Below are positions 31,236 to 41,376 of a stretch of 64,000 nucleotides of DNA, piece after piece. The notes below the pieces were generated by a model, which worked only from the letters and a program-made list of their open reading frames with translations, searched no databases and was not told where the DNA came from. The DNA is taken from NCBI RefSeq assembly GCF_003202235.1, contig NZ_MASU01000006.1, positions 1 to 64,000 on the forward strand, read 5' to 3'. The stretch's first letter is position 1. Each line of letters begins with the position of its first letter. The position numbers and the translations under genes are program-made. This stretch comes from Prauserella flavalba (GTDB lineage: Bacteria; Actinomycetota; Actinomycetes; Mycobacteriales; Pseudonocardiaceae).

Positions 31236-31303
31236 GGCGATCGACCCTAGAGCAGTGGCAGGTGGCCGGGAACTTTCCGGGTCCGGATGGCAACCTGCAG
31301 GGT

Positions 31304-32008
31304 ATGGACTGTGCGACCGCACGCGAGGCGATCTCCGCGACCCTGGACGGGGAGGACCCCGGCGTCGAGCCCGCCGAGCTGGACGAACACGCCGGCAGGT
31401 GCCCGGACTGCGCGGCCTGGCGTGAGCGCGCCGCCGAGGTGACGCGGCTCGCCAGGCTCGCGCCCGCCGTCGAGGTCCCGGACGTCACCGAACGTGCACT
31501 CGCCGGGTTCCGGCCCTCGCGCCGCGCCCAGTGGCGCGGCGGCCTGCGCTGGGCACTCGCCGTCACGGCGCTCTGCCAGCTGGGCGTCGTGGCCGGCCAG
31601 TTCCTCACCTCCGACCCCGCGCACGGCACCGGGCACCTGCTCAACGAGACGGCGGCGTTCAACCTCGCCATCGGCGTCGCGCTGCTGTGGGTCGCGGCGC
31701 GGCCGGGCAGGGCCCGCAGCCAGTGGCCGCTGCTGCTCACCGTGTCGGCGGCGCTCGTGCTGCTGTCCGTGGCCGACGTCGTGCAGGGCAACGTCACGTG
31801 GCACCGGCTCGGCACCCACCTGCCGTTGCTGGCCGGTGCGCTGCTCACCGTGCTGCTGGGCACCGCCGAACGCGGCAGCCCGTGGCCGGGCAGCCGAGGG
31901 GACGACCGCCACCGGTGGTCCGCCAGGGCCGGCACCGACACCGAACGTGCGGGCACGGAAAGCTCGCGCGAGAAGAATCAGCCGCCCGCCGCGCGCAGGG
32001 CCGCCTGA
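31304..32008 (+). CDS. Zinc-finger membrane protein, probable anti-sigma factor
   Basis: 234 residues from ATG 31304. The N-terminal anti-sigma-type zinc finger is H-x3-C-x2-C in DEHAGRCPDCAAWRERA (about residues 28-44), followed by about four predicted transmembrane helices (from LRWALAVTALCQLGVVAGQF to about residue 190) and a polar C-terminal tail. Zinc-finger proteins of this layout hold ECF sigma factors at the membrane. GGGAAC at 31268 is a possible ECF -35. The 3' end overlaps the convergent MmyB-like fragment by 31 bp. Confidence 0.85.
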   Translation: MDCATAREAISATLDGEDPGVEPAELDEHAGRCPDCAAWRERAAEVTRLARLAPAVEVPDVTERALAGFRPSRRAQWRGGLRWALAVTALCQLGVVAGQFLTSDPAHGTGHLLNETAAFNLAIGVALLWVAARPGRARSQWPLLLTVSAALVLLSVADVVQGNVTWHRLGTHLPLLAGALLTVLLGTAERGSPWPGSRGDDRHRWSARAGTDTERAGTESSREKNQPPAARRAA

Positions 32009-32240
32009 GCGGGCCGCCCGGCCACCCAGCTCGCGAGCAGGCGCAGGTTGCGTTCGGACTCCGAGCCGGGCTCAGCGGTGTAGGTGATCAGCGCCTGCGT
32101 CGGGTCGTCGGGCAGCAGCAGCGTCTCGTAGCGCAGCACGAGATCGCCGACCACCGGGTTGCGGATGTGCTTCACGCCGTTCGCCTTCTCCTGCACCGAA
32201 TGCGAGTTCCACAGTCTGCGGAACACCTCGTGCGGCTGCG
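31978..32240 (-). pseudogene. MmyB-type XRE regulator remnant (C-terminal part only)
   Basis: About 85 residues of the MmyB-like ligand-binding domain end: FRRLWNSHSVQEKANGVKHI, NPVVGDLVLRYETLLLP, then TYTAEPGSESERNLRLLASW. The helix-turn-helix half is absent. Upstream of the junction (~32240) the minus strand becomes the reverse of an aldo/keto reductase. Border approximate. Confidence 0.75.
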
Positions 32241-32505
32241 CAAACTTGCCGCCGAGCTCGGCAGGCCCCTGACCCACCTGGCGCTGGCATTCGTGCGGGC
32301 GCATCCGGCGGTGACGTCGGCGATCATCGGCCCGCGCACCCACGAGCAGCTCGCCGACCTGCTGGCCGGTGCCGACCTGGTGCTGGAGGACGACGTGCTC
32401 GACCGGATCGACGAGATCGTGCCCCCTGGCACCGACCTCAACCCGCTCGACGCCGACTACCTGCCGCCCTCGCTCACCGATCCGGCACTCCGCAGGCGCC
32501 GGTAA
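32240..32505 (+). pseudogene. Aldo/keto reductase remnant (C-terminal part only)
   Basis: About 85 residues: LAAELGRPLTHLALAFVRAH, TSAIIGPRTHEQLADLLAGA, then VPPGTDLNPLDADYLPPS, the typical C-terminal third of an AKR. The barrel and catalytic tetrad are missing. It is joined head to head with the truncated MmyB-type regulator. Such regulator/AKR divergent pairs are common in actinomycetes, so an internal deletion of both 5' ends is likely. Confidence 0.75.
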
Positions 32506-32516
32506 CCGGCAGGGCT

Positions 32517-32547
32517 CACCGGCGGGAAGAGGCCCTTTCCGCCGGTG
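32517..32547. terminator. Hairpin between the AKR remnant and fumC
   Basis: CACCGGCGGGAA (32517-32528) and TTTCCGCCGGTG (32536-32547) pair with one G-T. It lies 5 bp beyond the fumC stop on the minus strand and after the convergent remnant. Confidence 0.7.
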
Positions 32548-32552
32548 TCCGG

Positions 32553-33950
32553 CTACTTCCCGCCGCGGGCCATCCGCAGCACGTCGAGCGCCTCGTCGAG
32601 CTGCTCCTCGGTGAGCTTGCCGTCGTTGACGTGACCGCGTTCCAGCACGACCTCGCGGATCGTCTTCAGCTCCTTGAGGGCCTGCTTCGCGACGGCCGCC
32701 GCCTCCTCGTACCCGAGATACCTGTTCAGCGGTGTGACGATCGAGGGCGAGCCCTCGGCGTAGGCGCGCGTGCGTTCGGTGTTGACGGCCAGGCCCGCGA
32801 AGACCTTGTCCGCCAGCAGCCTCGACACCGCCGCCAGCAGCCGCGCCGACTCCAGCACGTTGCGCGCGATCACCGGCAGGTTGACGTTCAGCTGGAAGTT
32901 GCCCTGCGCGCCGGCGAACGCGACGGCCGCGTCGTTGCCGATCACCTGCGCCACCACCTGCAGCGTGGCCTCAGGGATCACCGGGTTGACCTTGCCCGGC
33001 ATGATCGAGCTGCCGGGCTGCAGGTCCGGAAGGGCCAGCTCGGCGAGGCCCGTGCGCGGACCGGAACCCAGCCAGCGCAGGTCGTTGGCGATCTTGTTCA
33101 GCGACACCGCGACCGTGCGCAGGTGTCCCGACGTCTCCACGACGCCGTCCTGCGACGCCTGCGCCTCGAAGTGGTCGCGCGCCTCCGTCAGCGGCAGGCC
33201 GGTCACCTTCGCCAGCTCGTCGGCGACGGCCGAGCCGAAGCCGTCCGGCGCGTTGAGCCCCGAGCCGACCGCCGTGCCGCCGATGGGCAGCTCGCCGAGC
33301 CTCGGCAGGCCGCTGCGCAACCGCTCGATGCCGAACCGGACCTGCGCCGCCCACGCGCCCGCCTCCTGGCCGAGCGTGATCGGCACCGCGTCCATCAGGT
33401 GCGTGCGGCCCGACTTCACGACGTCGTTCCACTCGGCGGCGCGCCGCTCGATCACGGTCGCCAGGTGGTCCAGCGCGGGCACCACGTCGGTCAGCACGGC
33501 CTCCGTTGCCGCCACGTGGATCGTGGTCGGGAACGTGTCGTTGGACGACTGCGACGCGTTGACGTGGTCGTTCGGGTGCACGTCGCGGCCGAGCGCGCGC
33601 GAGGCGAGCGTCGCGATCACCTCGTTGGCGTTCATGTTCGACGACGTGCCGGAACCGGTCTGGAACACGTCGATCGGGAAGTGCTCGTCGTGGGCGCCCT
33701 CGGCGACCTCGTCGGCTGCTTTCGCGATGGCGGCGGCGAGGTCGCCGTCCAGCACACCGAGCCGGGCGTTCACGCGGGCCGCGGCGGCCTTGAGCAGGCC
33801 GAGCGCGCGGATCTGGGCGCGTTCGAGGCCACGGCCGGAGATCGGGAAGTTCTCGACGGCGCGCTGGGTCTGCGCGCGGTACAGGGCGTCGGCGGGAACC
33901 CTGACCTCGCCCATCGTGTCGTGCTCGATCCGGTATCGCTGTTCAGCCAT
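32553..33950 (-). CDS. fumC: Class II fumarate hydratase
   Basis: 465 residues, iron-independent fumarase interconverting fumarate and malate in the TCA cycle. [11 protein letters not shown] holds H184; the catalytic serine loop is [11 protein letters not shown] (S315). [15 protein letters not shown] (97-111) and [17 protein letters not shown] (125-141) are family blocks. ATG 33950. Syntenic with fum next to glpX in M. tuberculosis, here separated from glpX by two other genes. Confidence 0.96.
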   Translation of the reverse strand: MAEQRYRIEHDTMGEVRVPADALYRAQTQRAVENFPISGRGLERAQIRALGLLKAAAARVNARLGVLDGDLAAAIAKAADEVAEGAHDEHFPIDVFQTGSGTSSNMNANEVIATLASRALGRDVHPNDHVNASQSSNDTFPTTIHVAATEAVLTDVVPALDHLATVIERRAAEWNDVVKSGRTHLMDAVPITLGQEAGAWAAQVRFGIERLRSGLPRLGELPIGGTAVGSGLNAPDGFGSAVADELAKVTGLPLTEARDHFEAQASQDGVVETSGHLRTVAVSLNKIANDLRWLGSGPRTGLAELALPDLQPGSSIMPGKVNPVIPEATLQVVAQVIGNDAAVAFAGAQGNFQLNVNLPVIARNVLESARLLAAVSRLLADKVFAGLAVNTERTRAYAEGSPSIVTPLNRYLGYEEAAAVAKQALKELKTIREVVLERGHVNDGKLTEEQLDEALDVLRMARGGK

Positions 33951-34053
33951 AGCGCCAGTCTGGCCCAGCCTTACGGGCCCCGCCCGGTGTCCTTGCGCAC
34001 TAAGATCGGATTTCGAGACTGCCACCCACCACCGGCGGAAGGGCGGTGAGCCA

Positions 34054-35040
34054 ATGGGCTCGCCCAGTGAGTCCGGCGTCGACGTACTGATCGTCGGGGC
34101 GGGACCGACCGGCTTGTTCGCGGCCTACTACGCGGGTTTCCGCGGCCTGTCGACGGCGATCGTCGACTCGCTGCCGGAAGCGGGCGGACAGGTCACCGCG
34201 ATGTACCCGGAGAAGATGATCTACGACGTCGGCGGGTTTCCCGCCGTGCGCGGGCGGGACCTGATCAAGGGGCTCGTGGAGCAGGCGGGGCAGTGGAACC
34301 CCACCTACCTGCTCGGGCGCAAGGCGGAGGCGCTCACCACCACGGACGCGGGCCTGGAACTGACGCTCGACGGCGGCGAGGTCGTGCGGGCGGGCGCCGT
34401 GCTGATCACCGCCGGCATCGGCGAGTTCACCCCGCGCCCGCTGCCGGTGGGCGACGGCTGGCTCGGCAGGGGACTCGTGCACTTCGTGCCCGCGCTCGAC
34501 GCGCACGCCGGGCAGGACGTGGTCGTGGTCGGCGGTGGCGACTCCGCGTTCGACTGGGTGCTCGCGCTGCAGCCCATCGCCAACAGCGTCGCGCTCGTGC
34601 ACCGGCGGGCGAAGTTCCGTGCCGCGGAGTCGATCGTGCGCCAGGCCCGCGAGGGCGGCGCCCGCATCATCACCGACGCCGAGGTGACCGCGCTGCGCGA
34701 CCGCGACGGCGAGCTGGCCGAGGTGGAACTGGAGATCAAGGGCGGCGAGCGCGTGGTGCTGCCCGCCCAGACCGTCGTGGCCGCACTCGGCTTCACCGCC
34801 GACCTCGGGCCCATCGAGAACTGGGGCCTGAAGATCGACCACCGCGCCATCGCGGTGGACTCCACGATGGCCACGGCGCGGGATCGGGTCTTCGCCGCTG
34901 GCGACGTGGCCGCCTATCCCGGCAAGGTCAAGCTCATCGCCACCGGCTTCGGGGAGGCCGCGACCGCGATCAACAACATCGCCGTGACCCTCAACCCCGA
35001 GGCGCACCTGTTCCCCGGCCACTCCAGCAACATGGAGTGA
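34054..35040 (+). CDS. Thioredoxin-reductase-like ferredoxin/flavodoxin-NADP+ reductase
   Basis: 328 residues. FAD motif [10 protein letters not shown] (11-20), NADPH motif [13 protein letters not shown], and late FAD block [13 protein letters not shown]. The redox CxxC of true thioredoxin reductase is absent, which together with [20 protein letters not shown] points to the TrxR-type FNR family. Transfers electrons between NADPH and ferredoxin or flavodoxin. ATG 34054. Convergent with the protease gene, with 3 bp between stops. Confidence 0.88.
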   Translation: MGSPSESGVDVLIVGAGPTGLFAAYYAGFRGLSTAIVDSLPEAGGQVTAMYPEKMIYDVGGFPAVRGRDLIKGLVEQAGQWNPTYLLGRKAEALTTTDAGLELTLDGGEVVRAGAVLITAGIGEFTPRPLPVGDGWLGRGLVHFVPALDAHAGQDVVVVGGGDSAFDWVLALQPIANSVALVHRRAKFRAAESIVRQAREGGARIITDAEVTALRDRDGELAEVELEIKGGERVVLPAQTVVAALGFTADLGPIENWGLKIDHRAIAVDSTMATARDRVFAAGDVAAYPGKVKLIATGFGEAATAINNIAVTLNPEAHLFPGHSSNME

Positions 35041-35043
35041 GCC

Positions 35044-35868
35044 TCACGGTGTCGGTGTCGGCGTCGGTTCCGGTGTGGGCTCCGGCTCCTGGGGCGGCGG
35101 CGGTGGCGCGGTCCGGTCGTTGATCCATTGCGTGTAGGCCACCACCGACGTGTAGATCGACGGACCGGTGGCGCACTTCGCGTCGTCGTTGCCCGGGCGG
35201 CTGGAGACGCCGACCAGCTGCCAGCGCTCCTCGACCCGCACCAGCTGCGGCCCGCCCGAGTCGCCGTAGCACGCGCCCTTCGTCCCGCCGGGGTTGCCGG
35301 TGCACAGCTCCACCGAGGCGTCGAAACCCGTGCAGCCCTTGCCGTCGACGATCCTGGTGTCCAGCTGCTTCAGCACCGCCGGGCTCGGTCCGCAGTTCTG
35401 CTCAGGGCACGTCTGACCCCAGCCGAGCAGCCGGGTCGCCGTGCCCGCCGCCGCCTGCGTGCCAAGCTCGACCGGCGCCGCCTTGACCGGCGCGGCCAGC
35501 CGCACGAGCGCGATGTCGCCACCCGAACCGGCCGGGTCGTAGTCGGGATGCACCACGATCTCGGCCGGCTTGGCGGCCTCGCCGCCCTGGGTGCGGTCCT
35601 TGCTGCCGACCCGGGCCGTGAACCCGTCGACCGTCCTGCCCTGCACGCAGTGCGCCGCGGTGACGAACCAGGCCGGTTTGACCAGCGAGGCGCCGCACAG
35701 GTGCTCGCCAGAGGGCAGCTCCAGCGCGGTCATGAACGGGTAGTTCTGGTCGGCGTCGACCCCTCCGACGAGCAGCGGCTGCACCGCCGATGCCGGAGCG
35801 GGCCACGAGCACAACAGGACGACGGCGGCCGCCAGCACGGCCGCGAGTCGGCGCCGGACCACCCCCAT
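35044..35868 (-). CDS. Secreted trypsin-like serine protease
   Basis: 274 residues. Signal peptide (LAAVLAAAVVLLCSWPAPASA, about 8-28). S1 catalytic triad: H73 (TAAHC), D118 (GGDIALVRL) and S204 (GDSGGP). Activation-like N-terminus LVGGVDA. About six cysteines suggest disulfides. The last ~20 residues are a Pro/Thr/Glu tail (PEPTPEPTPTPTP), perhaps a linker without its usual binding domain. Its ATG overlaps the glpX stop by one base (TGATG). Confidence 0.92.
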   Translation of the reverse strand: MGVVRRRLAAVLAAAVVLLCSWPAPASAVQPLLVGGVDADQNYPFMTALELPSGEHLCGASLVKPAWFVTAAHCVQGRTVDGFTARVGSKDRTQGGEAAKPAEIVVHPDYDPAGSGGDIALVRLAAPVKAAPVELGTQAAAGTATRLLGWGQTCPEQNCGPSPAVLKQLDTRIVDGKGCTGFDASVELCTGNPGGTKGACYGDSGGPQLVRVEERWQLVGVSSRPGNDDAKCATGPSIYTSVVAYTQWINDRTAPPPPPQEPEPTPEPTPTPTP

Positions 35869-36929
35869 CAGGGAATCGGTGGGACGACGTCGTCGTCGGC
35901 GCCGCTGCCGTCGAAGTCGACCGACGAGTACGAACGCAGCTTGGTCAGCCGGTGGTAGCCGTCGATCAACCGGACCGTGCCCGACTTGGAACGCATCACG
36001 ATCGACTGCGTCGTCGCGCCGCCGGAGCGGTAGTGCACGCCGCGCAGCAGGTCGCCGTCGGTGACGCCGGTGGCGCAGAAGAACACGTTGTCGCCGCGCA
36101 CGAGGTCGTCGGTGCCGAGCACGCGGTCGAGGTCGTGACCCGCCGCGATGGCCTTCTCCCGCTCGGCGTCGTCCTTCGGCCACAGCCTGCCCTGCAGCTC
36201 ACCGCCGAGGCACTTCATGGCGCACGCCGCGATGATGCCCTCCGGCGTGCCGCCGATGCCGAGCAGCATGTCCACACCCGTGGTGGGCCGTGCCGCCGCG
36301 ATCGCACCCGCCACGTCGCCGTCGCTGATGAACCGGATGCGGGCGCCCGCCTCGCGAACCTCCTTGACGATGCCGTCGTGGCGCGGCCGGTCGAGGATGC
36401 ACACGGTGACGTCGGAGACCCCGCTGTGCTTGGCCTTCGCCACGCGCCGGATGTTCTCGGCGATCGGCGCGGCCAGGTCTACCGCGCCCGCGGCCTCGGG
36501 GCCGACGGCGAGCTTCTCCATGTAGAACACGGCGGACGGGTCGAACATCGCGCCGCGCTCGGCGACCGCGAGCACCGCGAGCGCGTTCGGCATGCCCTTG
36601 GACATCAGCGTCGTGCCGTCGATCGGGTCCACGGCGACGTCGCAGTCGGGCCCGTCGCCGTTGCCGACCTCCTCGCCGTTGTAGAGCATGGGCGCCTCGT
36701 CCTTCTCGCCCTCGCCGATCACGACGACACCACGCATCGAGACCGTGCCGATGAGCTGGCGCATCGCGTCGACCGCGGCGCCGTCACCGCCGTTCTTGTC
36801 GCCCTTGCCGACCCAGCGGCCCGCGGCCATCGCCGCGGCCTCGGTGACCCGGACGAGTTCCATCGCGAGGTTGCGGTCCGGAGCCTCCACGCGTCTCGTC
36901 GAGCTCGAGGACGAGTTGTCGGCGGTCAT
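35868..36929 (-). CDS. glpX: Class II fructose-1,6-bisphosphatase
   Basis: 353 residues. Gluconeogenic phosphatase; in M. tuberculosis GlpX is the main FBPase. Metal/substrate blocks: [48 protein letters not shown] and [26 protein letters not shown] precedes ATG 36929. The stop overlaps the protease start. Confidence 0.96.
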   Translation of the reverse strand: MTADNSSSSSTRRVEAPDRNLAMELVRVTEAAAMAAGRWVGKGDKNGGDGAAVDAMRQLIGTVSMRGVVVIGEGEKDEAPMLYNGEEVGNGDGPDCDVAVDPIDGTTLMSKGMPNALAVLAVAERGAMFDPSAVFYMEKLAVGPEAAGAVDLAAPIAENIRRVAKAKHSGVSDVTVCILDRPRHDGIVKEVREAGARIRFISDGDVAGAIAAARPTTGVDMLLGIGGTPEGIIAACAMKCLGGELQGRLWPKDDAEREKAIAAGHDLDRVLGTDDLVRGDNVFFCATGVTDGDLLRGVHYRSGGATTQSIVMRSKSGTVRLIDGYHRLTKLRSYSSVDFDGSGADDDVVPPIP

Positions 36930-37035
36930 TGCTGCCTCCCGGATGGCGTTGTCGACGCTGGCGTCACCTGCATACGGCCCGCCTCACCTTAACCAGGCGG
37001 CGCGCCGAATCGGACGCACACAGTTGTCGCGGACG

Positions 37036-37305
37036 TCACTCCGAGTCGCGGCCGGCGGAGCCTTCGGCGTCCTCGGTGATCTCGGCGTCCGGCGCGTCCT
37101 CCACGGTAGCCAGGGCCGCCTCGATCCGCTCACGCGCGCCCTCGAGGTGTTTCTCGCACAGCCGCGCGAGCCGCTCGCCCTTCTCCCAGAGTGCGAGCGA
37201 CTCCTCCAGGGAGAGGCCACCGGCCTCCAGGCCACGCACCACCTCGATGAGCTGGTCGCGGGCCTGCTCGTAGCCGAGTTCGGCCGTGCCGTCTGGTTCG
37301 CTCAC
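37036..37305 (-). CDS. xseB: Exodeoxyribonuclease VII small subunit
   Basis: 89 residues. ExoVII_S signature [43 protein letters not shown] as helix-turn-helix coil (given here as a description of residues 12-55; key motif [11 protein letters not shown]). Binds XseA to form the single-strand exonuclease. It begins 9 bp after a hypothetical gene that separates it from xseA. Confidence 0.93.
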   Translation of the reverse strand: MSEPDGTAELGYEQARDQLIEVVRGLEAGGLSLEESLALWEKGERLARLCEKHLEGARERIEAALATVEDAPDAEITEDAEGSAGRDSE

Positions 37306-37314
37306 GCTGCTGTC

Positions 37315-37737
37315 TCACGCTCTCGATCGTTGGCGGGTGGTGCTCGCTGCGCACACTACCGCGCTGGCCATCGCGTGGTCGTAACCGATGAAGGCCCTGG
37401 CGAATTCGCCGCCGTCACCGTCGGCGATGGCGTCCTCGATCGAGGTCTGGGCGCCCGCGACCCGCCTGCGGTGCACCGAGCCGTCGGTGAACCACCAGCG
37501 GGTTCCGGCGTAGAGCGACGTGGCCTCCGAGAGGCTGCGCAGCCGGGGCCGCAGTTCCCACCTGCCCGCGGCGTCGCAGCCGGCGAGCAGCGCGGTCCAG
37601 CAGTGCGCTGCGGCCGTCTCCACCTCGGCGGCCCGGTGCCGGACGACCCTCGCCCTGCCGTGCCGCTCCCCGGTCGTGCTCCGGCAGAGGCGGGCGGCGG
37701 CATCGGTGGTCAGCGGGAGGAACGTGCAGTGCTGCAT
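37315..37737 (-). CDS. Hypothetical protein between xseA and xseB
   Basis: 140 residues from ATG 37737, 2 bp after the xseA stop and 9 bp before xseB, so translationally coupled within the ExoVII operon. Visible features: ETAAAHCWTALLAGCDAAG with two cysteines, YAGTRWWFTDGSVHRRRVAG, and a C-terminal AFIGYDHAMASAVVC. In M. tuberculosis xseA and xseB are adjacent, so this gene is an insertion relative to that layout. Family not recognised. Confidence 0.7.
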   Translation of the reverse strand: MQHCTFLPLTTDAAARLCRSTTGERHGRARVVRHRAAEVETAAAHCWTALLAGCDAAGRWELRPRLRSLSEATSLYAGTRWWFTDGSVHRRRVAGAQTSIEDAIADGDGGEFARAFIGYDHAMASAVVCAASTTRQRSRA

Positions 37738-37739
37738 CC

Positions 37740-39002
37740 TCACTCCTCGGGTGCGAGGGCGGTCGCTCGGATCGCGCCGTCGGCCACGCGCACGCGCAGC
37801 GCGGTTCCTTCGGCAATCTGAGAGACCGATCGGAGCACCCTGAGGTTGCCTTCCTCGTCCGAGAACTGCACGACCGCGTACCCGCGTTCGAGCGTCGCCG
37901 AAGGGCCGAGGGCGGTGAGCCGCGCGCGAGCCGAGGTCAGCGCGCTCTGCTCGTGCGCGAGTGTGGTCAAGATCGCCCGCTTGCCGCGCTCGACGTTCAG
38001 CTCCACCTCGTCGGCCCTGCGCTCGATCGGGCCCAGCGGATCGGCCAGTGAGGGGCGGCTGCGGAGCTGGTCGAGCAGCCGGCACTGGGTGTCCACCCAG
38101 CCGTGCAGTGCCCTGCGGCCCCGGTCGCGTAGCTGGTGCACGCGGGCGGTCTCCTCGCGCACGTCCGGCACCACGCGCTTGGCGGCGTCGGTGGGCGTGG
38201 AGCAGCGCAGGTCGGCGACGTGGTCGAGCAGCGGCGAGTCGGGTTCGTGCCCGATCGCGCTCACCACCGGTGTGCCCGCGGCGGCGACGGCCCGGCACAG
38301 CGTCTCGTCGGAGAACGGCAGCAGGTCCTCGACGCTGCCGCCGCCGCGCGCGATGACGATCACGTCCACCTCGGGGTTGGCGTCCAAAGTGGAGAGTGCA
38401 CGGACGATCTGCGGCACCGCGTTCAAGCCCTGGACCGCGGTGTTGACGACGTGGAACTTGACGGCGGGCCAGCGGGCCTGCGCGTTCACCAGCACGTCGT
38501 GCTCGGCGGCCGAGGCGCGGCCGGTGATGAGACCGACCCCCTTGGGCAGGAACGGCAGCCTGCGCTTGCGCTCCGGCGCGAAGAGACCCTCCGCGCCGAG
38601 CAGCTTGCGCAGCCGCTCGATCCGCGCGAGCAGCTCGCCGATGCCCACCGCGCGGATCTCGTTGGCCCGCAGGCTCAGCGTTCCCCTGCCGAGGAAGAAC
38701 GTCGGCTTGGCGTGCACCACCACGCTCGCTCCGTCGCGCAGCGGCGGATCGATGGAGCGCAGCAGGCGCATCGGGCAGGTCACCGACATCGAGACGTCGG
38801 CGGCCGGATCGCGCAGCGTCAGGAAGGCGGTGGACGTGCCGGGCCGCGCGGAGATCTGGGTGACCTGCCCCTCGACCCAGACCGTGCCGAGGCGGTGGAT
38901 CCAGTCCGCGATCTTGCGGGCGACCGTGCGGACCGGCCAGGGACTCTCGGCGGTGGAGGCCTGGCCGGAGGGCCGGGTCGCGGGTTCGGTGCCGCTGCTC
39001 AC
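37740..39002 (-). CDS. xseA: Exodeoxyribonuclease VII large subunit
   Basis: 420 residues from GTG 39002, which overlaps the upstream gene's stop (GTGA). N-terminal OB fold ([20 protein letters not shown]), catalytic domain with [37 protein letters not shown] and ISAIGHE-type [20 protein letters not shown], then a long helical region and C-terminal strand. Degrades single-stranded DNA in repair together with XseB. Confidence 0.95.
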   Translation of the reverse strand: MSSGTEPATRPSGQASTAESPWPVRTVARKIADWIHRLGTVWVEGQVTQISARPGTSTAFLTLRDPAADVSMSVTCPMRLLRSIDPPLRDGASVVVHAKPTFFLGRGTLSLRANEIRAVGIGELLARIERLRKLLGAEGLFAPERKRRLPFLPKGVGLITGRASAAEHDVLVNAQARWPAVKFHVVNTAVQGLNAVPQIVRALSTLDANPEVDVIVIARGGGSVEDLLPFSDETLCRAVAAAGTPVVSAIGHEPDSPLLDHVADLRCSTPTDAAKRVVPDVREETARVHQLRDRGRRALHGWVDTQCRLLDQLRSRPSLADPLGPIERRADEVELNVERGKRAILTTLAHEQSALTSARARLTALGPSATLERGYAVVQFSDEEGNLRVLRSVSQIAEGTALRVRVADGAIRATALAPEE

Positions 39003-39592
39003 CGTTCGGTCGTGTCCTCGGAGCCGCCCTCGGCCTGCTCGGCCCGCACGTTGCCGACGCGGCGGGTGAGCATGCCGGTGAACGAGGGCCGGTTGGCGTG
39101 GTCGCGCTCGTAGGCGAGCAGCTCCTCCAGCTGGGCCAGCGTGTACCGGCGCAGCCGCGCCCTGAGCTGCGGCAGCGTGAGCGAGTCGTAGTCGGTGACG
39201 CCCGCGGGCCCCGCGCTGGGCGCGCCGGGGCTGTCGAACTCGCCTTCGGTGTGCTCCTCGGCCAGCGCGCGCTCCTCGGCGACCCACGGGTCGTCGAAGG
39301 CCGTGGCGGCGCGGTGCCCGTTCGGCTCGGGGGTGCTCGGCGGTTCCTCCAGGTCCTCGTCGAACGTCGCCCAGCTGGGCGCCTCCTCGGCGGGGCGCAG
39401 AGAGGAGAGCGCGTCGTCCCCCTTGATCGCCAGCTCGGTGACGTGCTGCTGCACCCGCATCGAGGCCTGCAACACCTGGCTGGCGACCGTCACCGGCAGC
39501 TCCGTGAGCTGCTTGGGAAGGCCGCGAACCCGCTCGGCGGTCGTGACGGCGAGCCCCGCGGCCACCCGGACGGGGAACGGGAGTTGCTTCAT
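38999..39592 (-). CDS. Rv1109c-like lipid-droplet-associated protein
   Basis: 197 residues. The N-terminus is amphipathic and mildly hydrophobic ([20 protein letters not shown], then [18 protein letters not shown]); the middle is acidic and disordered; the C-terminal helix [20 protein letters not shown], then [14 protein letters not shown], is conserved. Position upstream of xseA and divergent from ispH matches Rv1109c. The lipid-droplet label is from mycobacterial relatives. Possibly co-transcribed with xseA, given the GTGA overlap. Confidence 0.85.
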   Translation of the reverse strand: MKQLPFPVRVAAGLAVTTAERVRGLPKQLTELPVTVASQVLQASMRVQQHVTELAIKGDDALSSLRPAEEAPSWATFDEDLEEPPSTPEPNGHRAATAFDDPWVAEERALAEEHTEGEFDSPGAPSAGPAGVTDYDSLTLPQLRARLRRYTLAQLEELLAYERDHANRPSFTGMLTRRVGNVRAEQAEGGSEDTTER

Positions 39593-39710
39593 GCCCTAAG
39601 CCTGCCGCACATGGTTCATCCTGCCCAGCCGAATGGGTTAACGCGTGTCGCGTATCCCACGAAGTCGTCTCCCGGCTTGCCGGGTCCGTCGCACCCGTAC
39701 CCTGGGTGGC

Positions 39711-40748
39711 ATGAGTGCAGCGAGTCCCGGAACAGAGCCTGCTACCAGCGTATCGGTGCCGTCCGCCGACGACGCGCCCGTCACCGGTGGTAAGCGCGTT
39801 CTGCTGGCGAAGCCGCGCGGTTACTGCGCCGGTGTCGACCGTGCCGTGATCACCGTCGAGAAGGCGCTCGAGATGCACGGCCCGCCGGTGTACGTCCGGA
39901 AGGAGATCGTGCACAACCGTCACGTCGTCGACACTCTGCGTGAGCGCGGCGTGGTGTTCGTCGACGAGACGTCCGAGGTGCCCGAGGGCGGCCTCGTGGT
40001 GTTCTCCGCGCACGGCGTCTCCCCGGCGGTGCGGACCGAGGCGGAGGAACGGAACCTGCGCACGATCGACGCGACCTGCCCCCTCGTGACCAAGGTCCAC
40101 AAGGAGGTCAACCGGTTCGCGCGCGACGACTACGACATCATGCTCATCGGCCACGCCGGGCACGAGGAGGTCGAGGGCACCTCGGGCGAGGCGCCGGACC
40201 GCGTGCAGCTCGTGGACACCGAGGAGGACGTCGAGAAGGTCCAGGTGCGCGACCCGTCGAAGGTCGTGTGGCTCTCCCAGACCACGCTGAGCGTCGACGA
40301 GACGATGGAGCGCGTCGACCAGCTGCGCGAGCGTTTCCCCGAGATCTCGGACCCGCCCAGCGACGACATCTGCTATGCGACCTCGAACCGGCAGGTGGCC
40401 GTCAAGGCGATGGCCGCCGAGTGCGATCTGGTGCTCGTGGTCGGCTCCGCCAACTCGTCGAACTCGCAGCGGCTCGTGGAGGTGGCGCTCCAGGCGGGCG
40501 CCCGCGACTCCCACCTGGTCGACTACGCGCACGAGGTGGACGAGGCCTGGCTGGACGGCGTCGAGACGGTCGGCGTCACCAGCGGTGCCTCGGTGCCGGA
40601 CGTGCTCGTGATGGAGCTCCTCGAATGGCTCGCCGATCGCGGCTGGGCCGATGTCCAGGAGGTCACCACGGCGAACGAGAAGATCTCCTTCGCGCTGCCG
40701 CGGGAGCTCCGTTCGGGTTCGGAGACGGCGCGCAGCAGCGTCCGCTGA
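39711..40748 (+). CDS. ispH: 4-hydroxy-3-methylbut-2-enyl diphosphate reductase
   Basis: Last step of the MEP isoprenoid pathway, giving IPP and DMAPP with a [4Fe-4S] cluster. 345 residues. Cluster cysteines C39 ([11 protein letters not shown]), C123 ([11 protein letters not shown]) and C221 ([11 protein letters not shown]); TSGASVPD near the end. The ~25-residue Ser/Thr N-terminal extension is normal for actinobacterial LytB2. TACCCT at 39699-39704 sits 6 nt before ATG 39711, implying a leaderless mRNA. Confidence 0.96.
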   Translation: MSAASPGTEPATSVSVPSADDAPVTGGKRVLLAKPRGYCAGVDRAVITVEKALEMHGPPVYVRKEIVHNRHVVDTLRERGVVFVDETSEVPEGGLVVFSAHGVSPAVRTEAEERNLRTIDATCPLVTKVHKEVNRFARDDYDIMLIGHAGHEEVEGTSGEAPDRVQLVDTEEDVEKVQVRDPSKVVWLSQTTLSVDETMERVDQLRERFPEISDPPSDDICYATSNRQVAVKAMAAECDLVLVVGSANSSNSQRLVEVALQAGARDSHLVDYAHEVDEAWLDGVETVGVTSGASVPDVLVMELLEWLADRGWADVQEVTTANEKISFALPRELRSGSETARSSVR

Positions 40749-40797
40749 CCCTCCCGCCGGACCGTCCCACGGGGGCGGCGAGGCCGTACTCGCTCCG

Positions 40798-40831
40798 AAG
40801 GTTCCCTTCACCGGGTGGTGGAGGGAACCTT
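40798..40831 (+). terminator. Terminator hairpin after ispH
   Basis: AAGGTTCCCT (40798-40807) pairs with AGGGAACCTT (40822-40831), with an inner CACC/GGTG pair around GGGT. It lies 50 bp beyond the ispH stop. Confidence 0.75.
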
Positions 40832-40940
40832 TGCGTCGGTGCATGATCCGCTCGCCGGTTGGGGGTGGGGCGCGAACGGAGTTTCCGCGTCGGGCGACGC
40901 GCCGCCGCTTCGGAGGGCCGGCCACCGCGCACACTCGTCC

Positions 40941-41053
40941 GTGCCGTGCCGTGCCGTGCCGTGCCGTGCCGTGCCGTGCCGTGCCGTGCCGTGCCGTGCC
41001 GTGCCGTGCCGTGCCGTGCCGTGCCGTGCCGTGCCGTGCCGTGCCGTGCCGTG
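40941..41053. repeat. Pentanucleotide tandem repeat, 22 perfect copies of GTGCC
   Basis: GTGCC is repeated without error from 40941 to 41050, followed by a partial GTG. The unit is not a multiple of three and it lies in the non-coding region between the convergent ends of ispH and the DUF6542 gene. Copy number in such microsatellites usually varies by slippage. Confidence 0.97.
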
Positions 41054-41174
41054 TCGACGCCGACGCGAACGGGCTTGGTTGCGTGCCCTGCGGGGTGAAG
41101 GGAGCCCGTGCGTGGCCGACGCGAGCGGAGCCTGCGCGTGGGCGAGGTGAGTGGAGCCCCTACAGCTGGCTCTC

Positions 41175-41376
41175 GGCGCGAACGGAGCCCTCACGGCTGG
41201 CCATCGGCGCGAACGGAGCCCGCTTGCGTACCTGCGGCGCGAACGGAGTCCTCACGGCTGGCTGTCGTTGGCGCGAACGGAGCCCGCGTGCGCGCCTGCG
41301 GCGCGAACGGCGCTTCCGCATCATCGGCGGCGTGCGCGAACGGCGCTTCCGCATCATCGGCGGCGTGCGCGAACGG
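41175..41376. repeat. Degenerate array of GGCGCGAACGGAGCC units at 30-34 bp period
   Basis: Copies start near 41175, 41206, 41236, 41270, 41300, 41334 and 41367, with looser copies at 40870, 41064, 41121 and 41145. The last part is a perfect 33-bp tandem duplication (41302-41334 and 41335-41367) plus a 9-bp third start that abuts the stop codon of the minus-strand DUF6542 gene (41377). Between copies the sequence varies but partly repeats (CACGGCTGGC twice). Confidence 0.85.

Noticed and set aside
40941-41053. Coding repeat in the long plus frames across this region
   Set aside because: The pentamer shifts frame each copy, all three frames stay open only because of composition, and no start signal or domain is present.
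41175-41376. Regularly spaced repeats resembling a CRISPR array
   Set aside because: Units are only about 15 bp and degenerate, intervening segments are about 15-19 bp and themselves repeat, and no cas genes are present.
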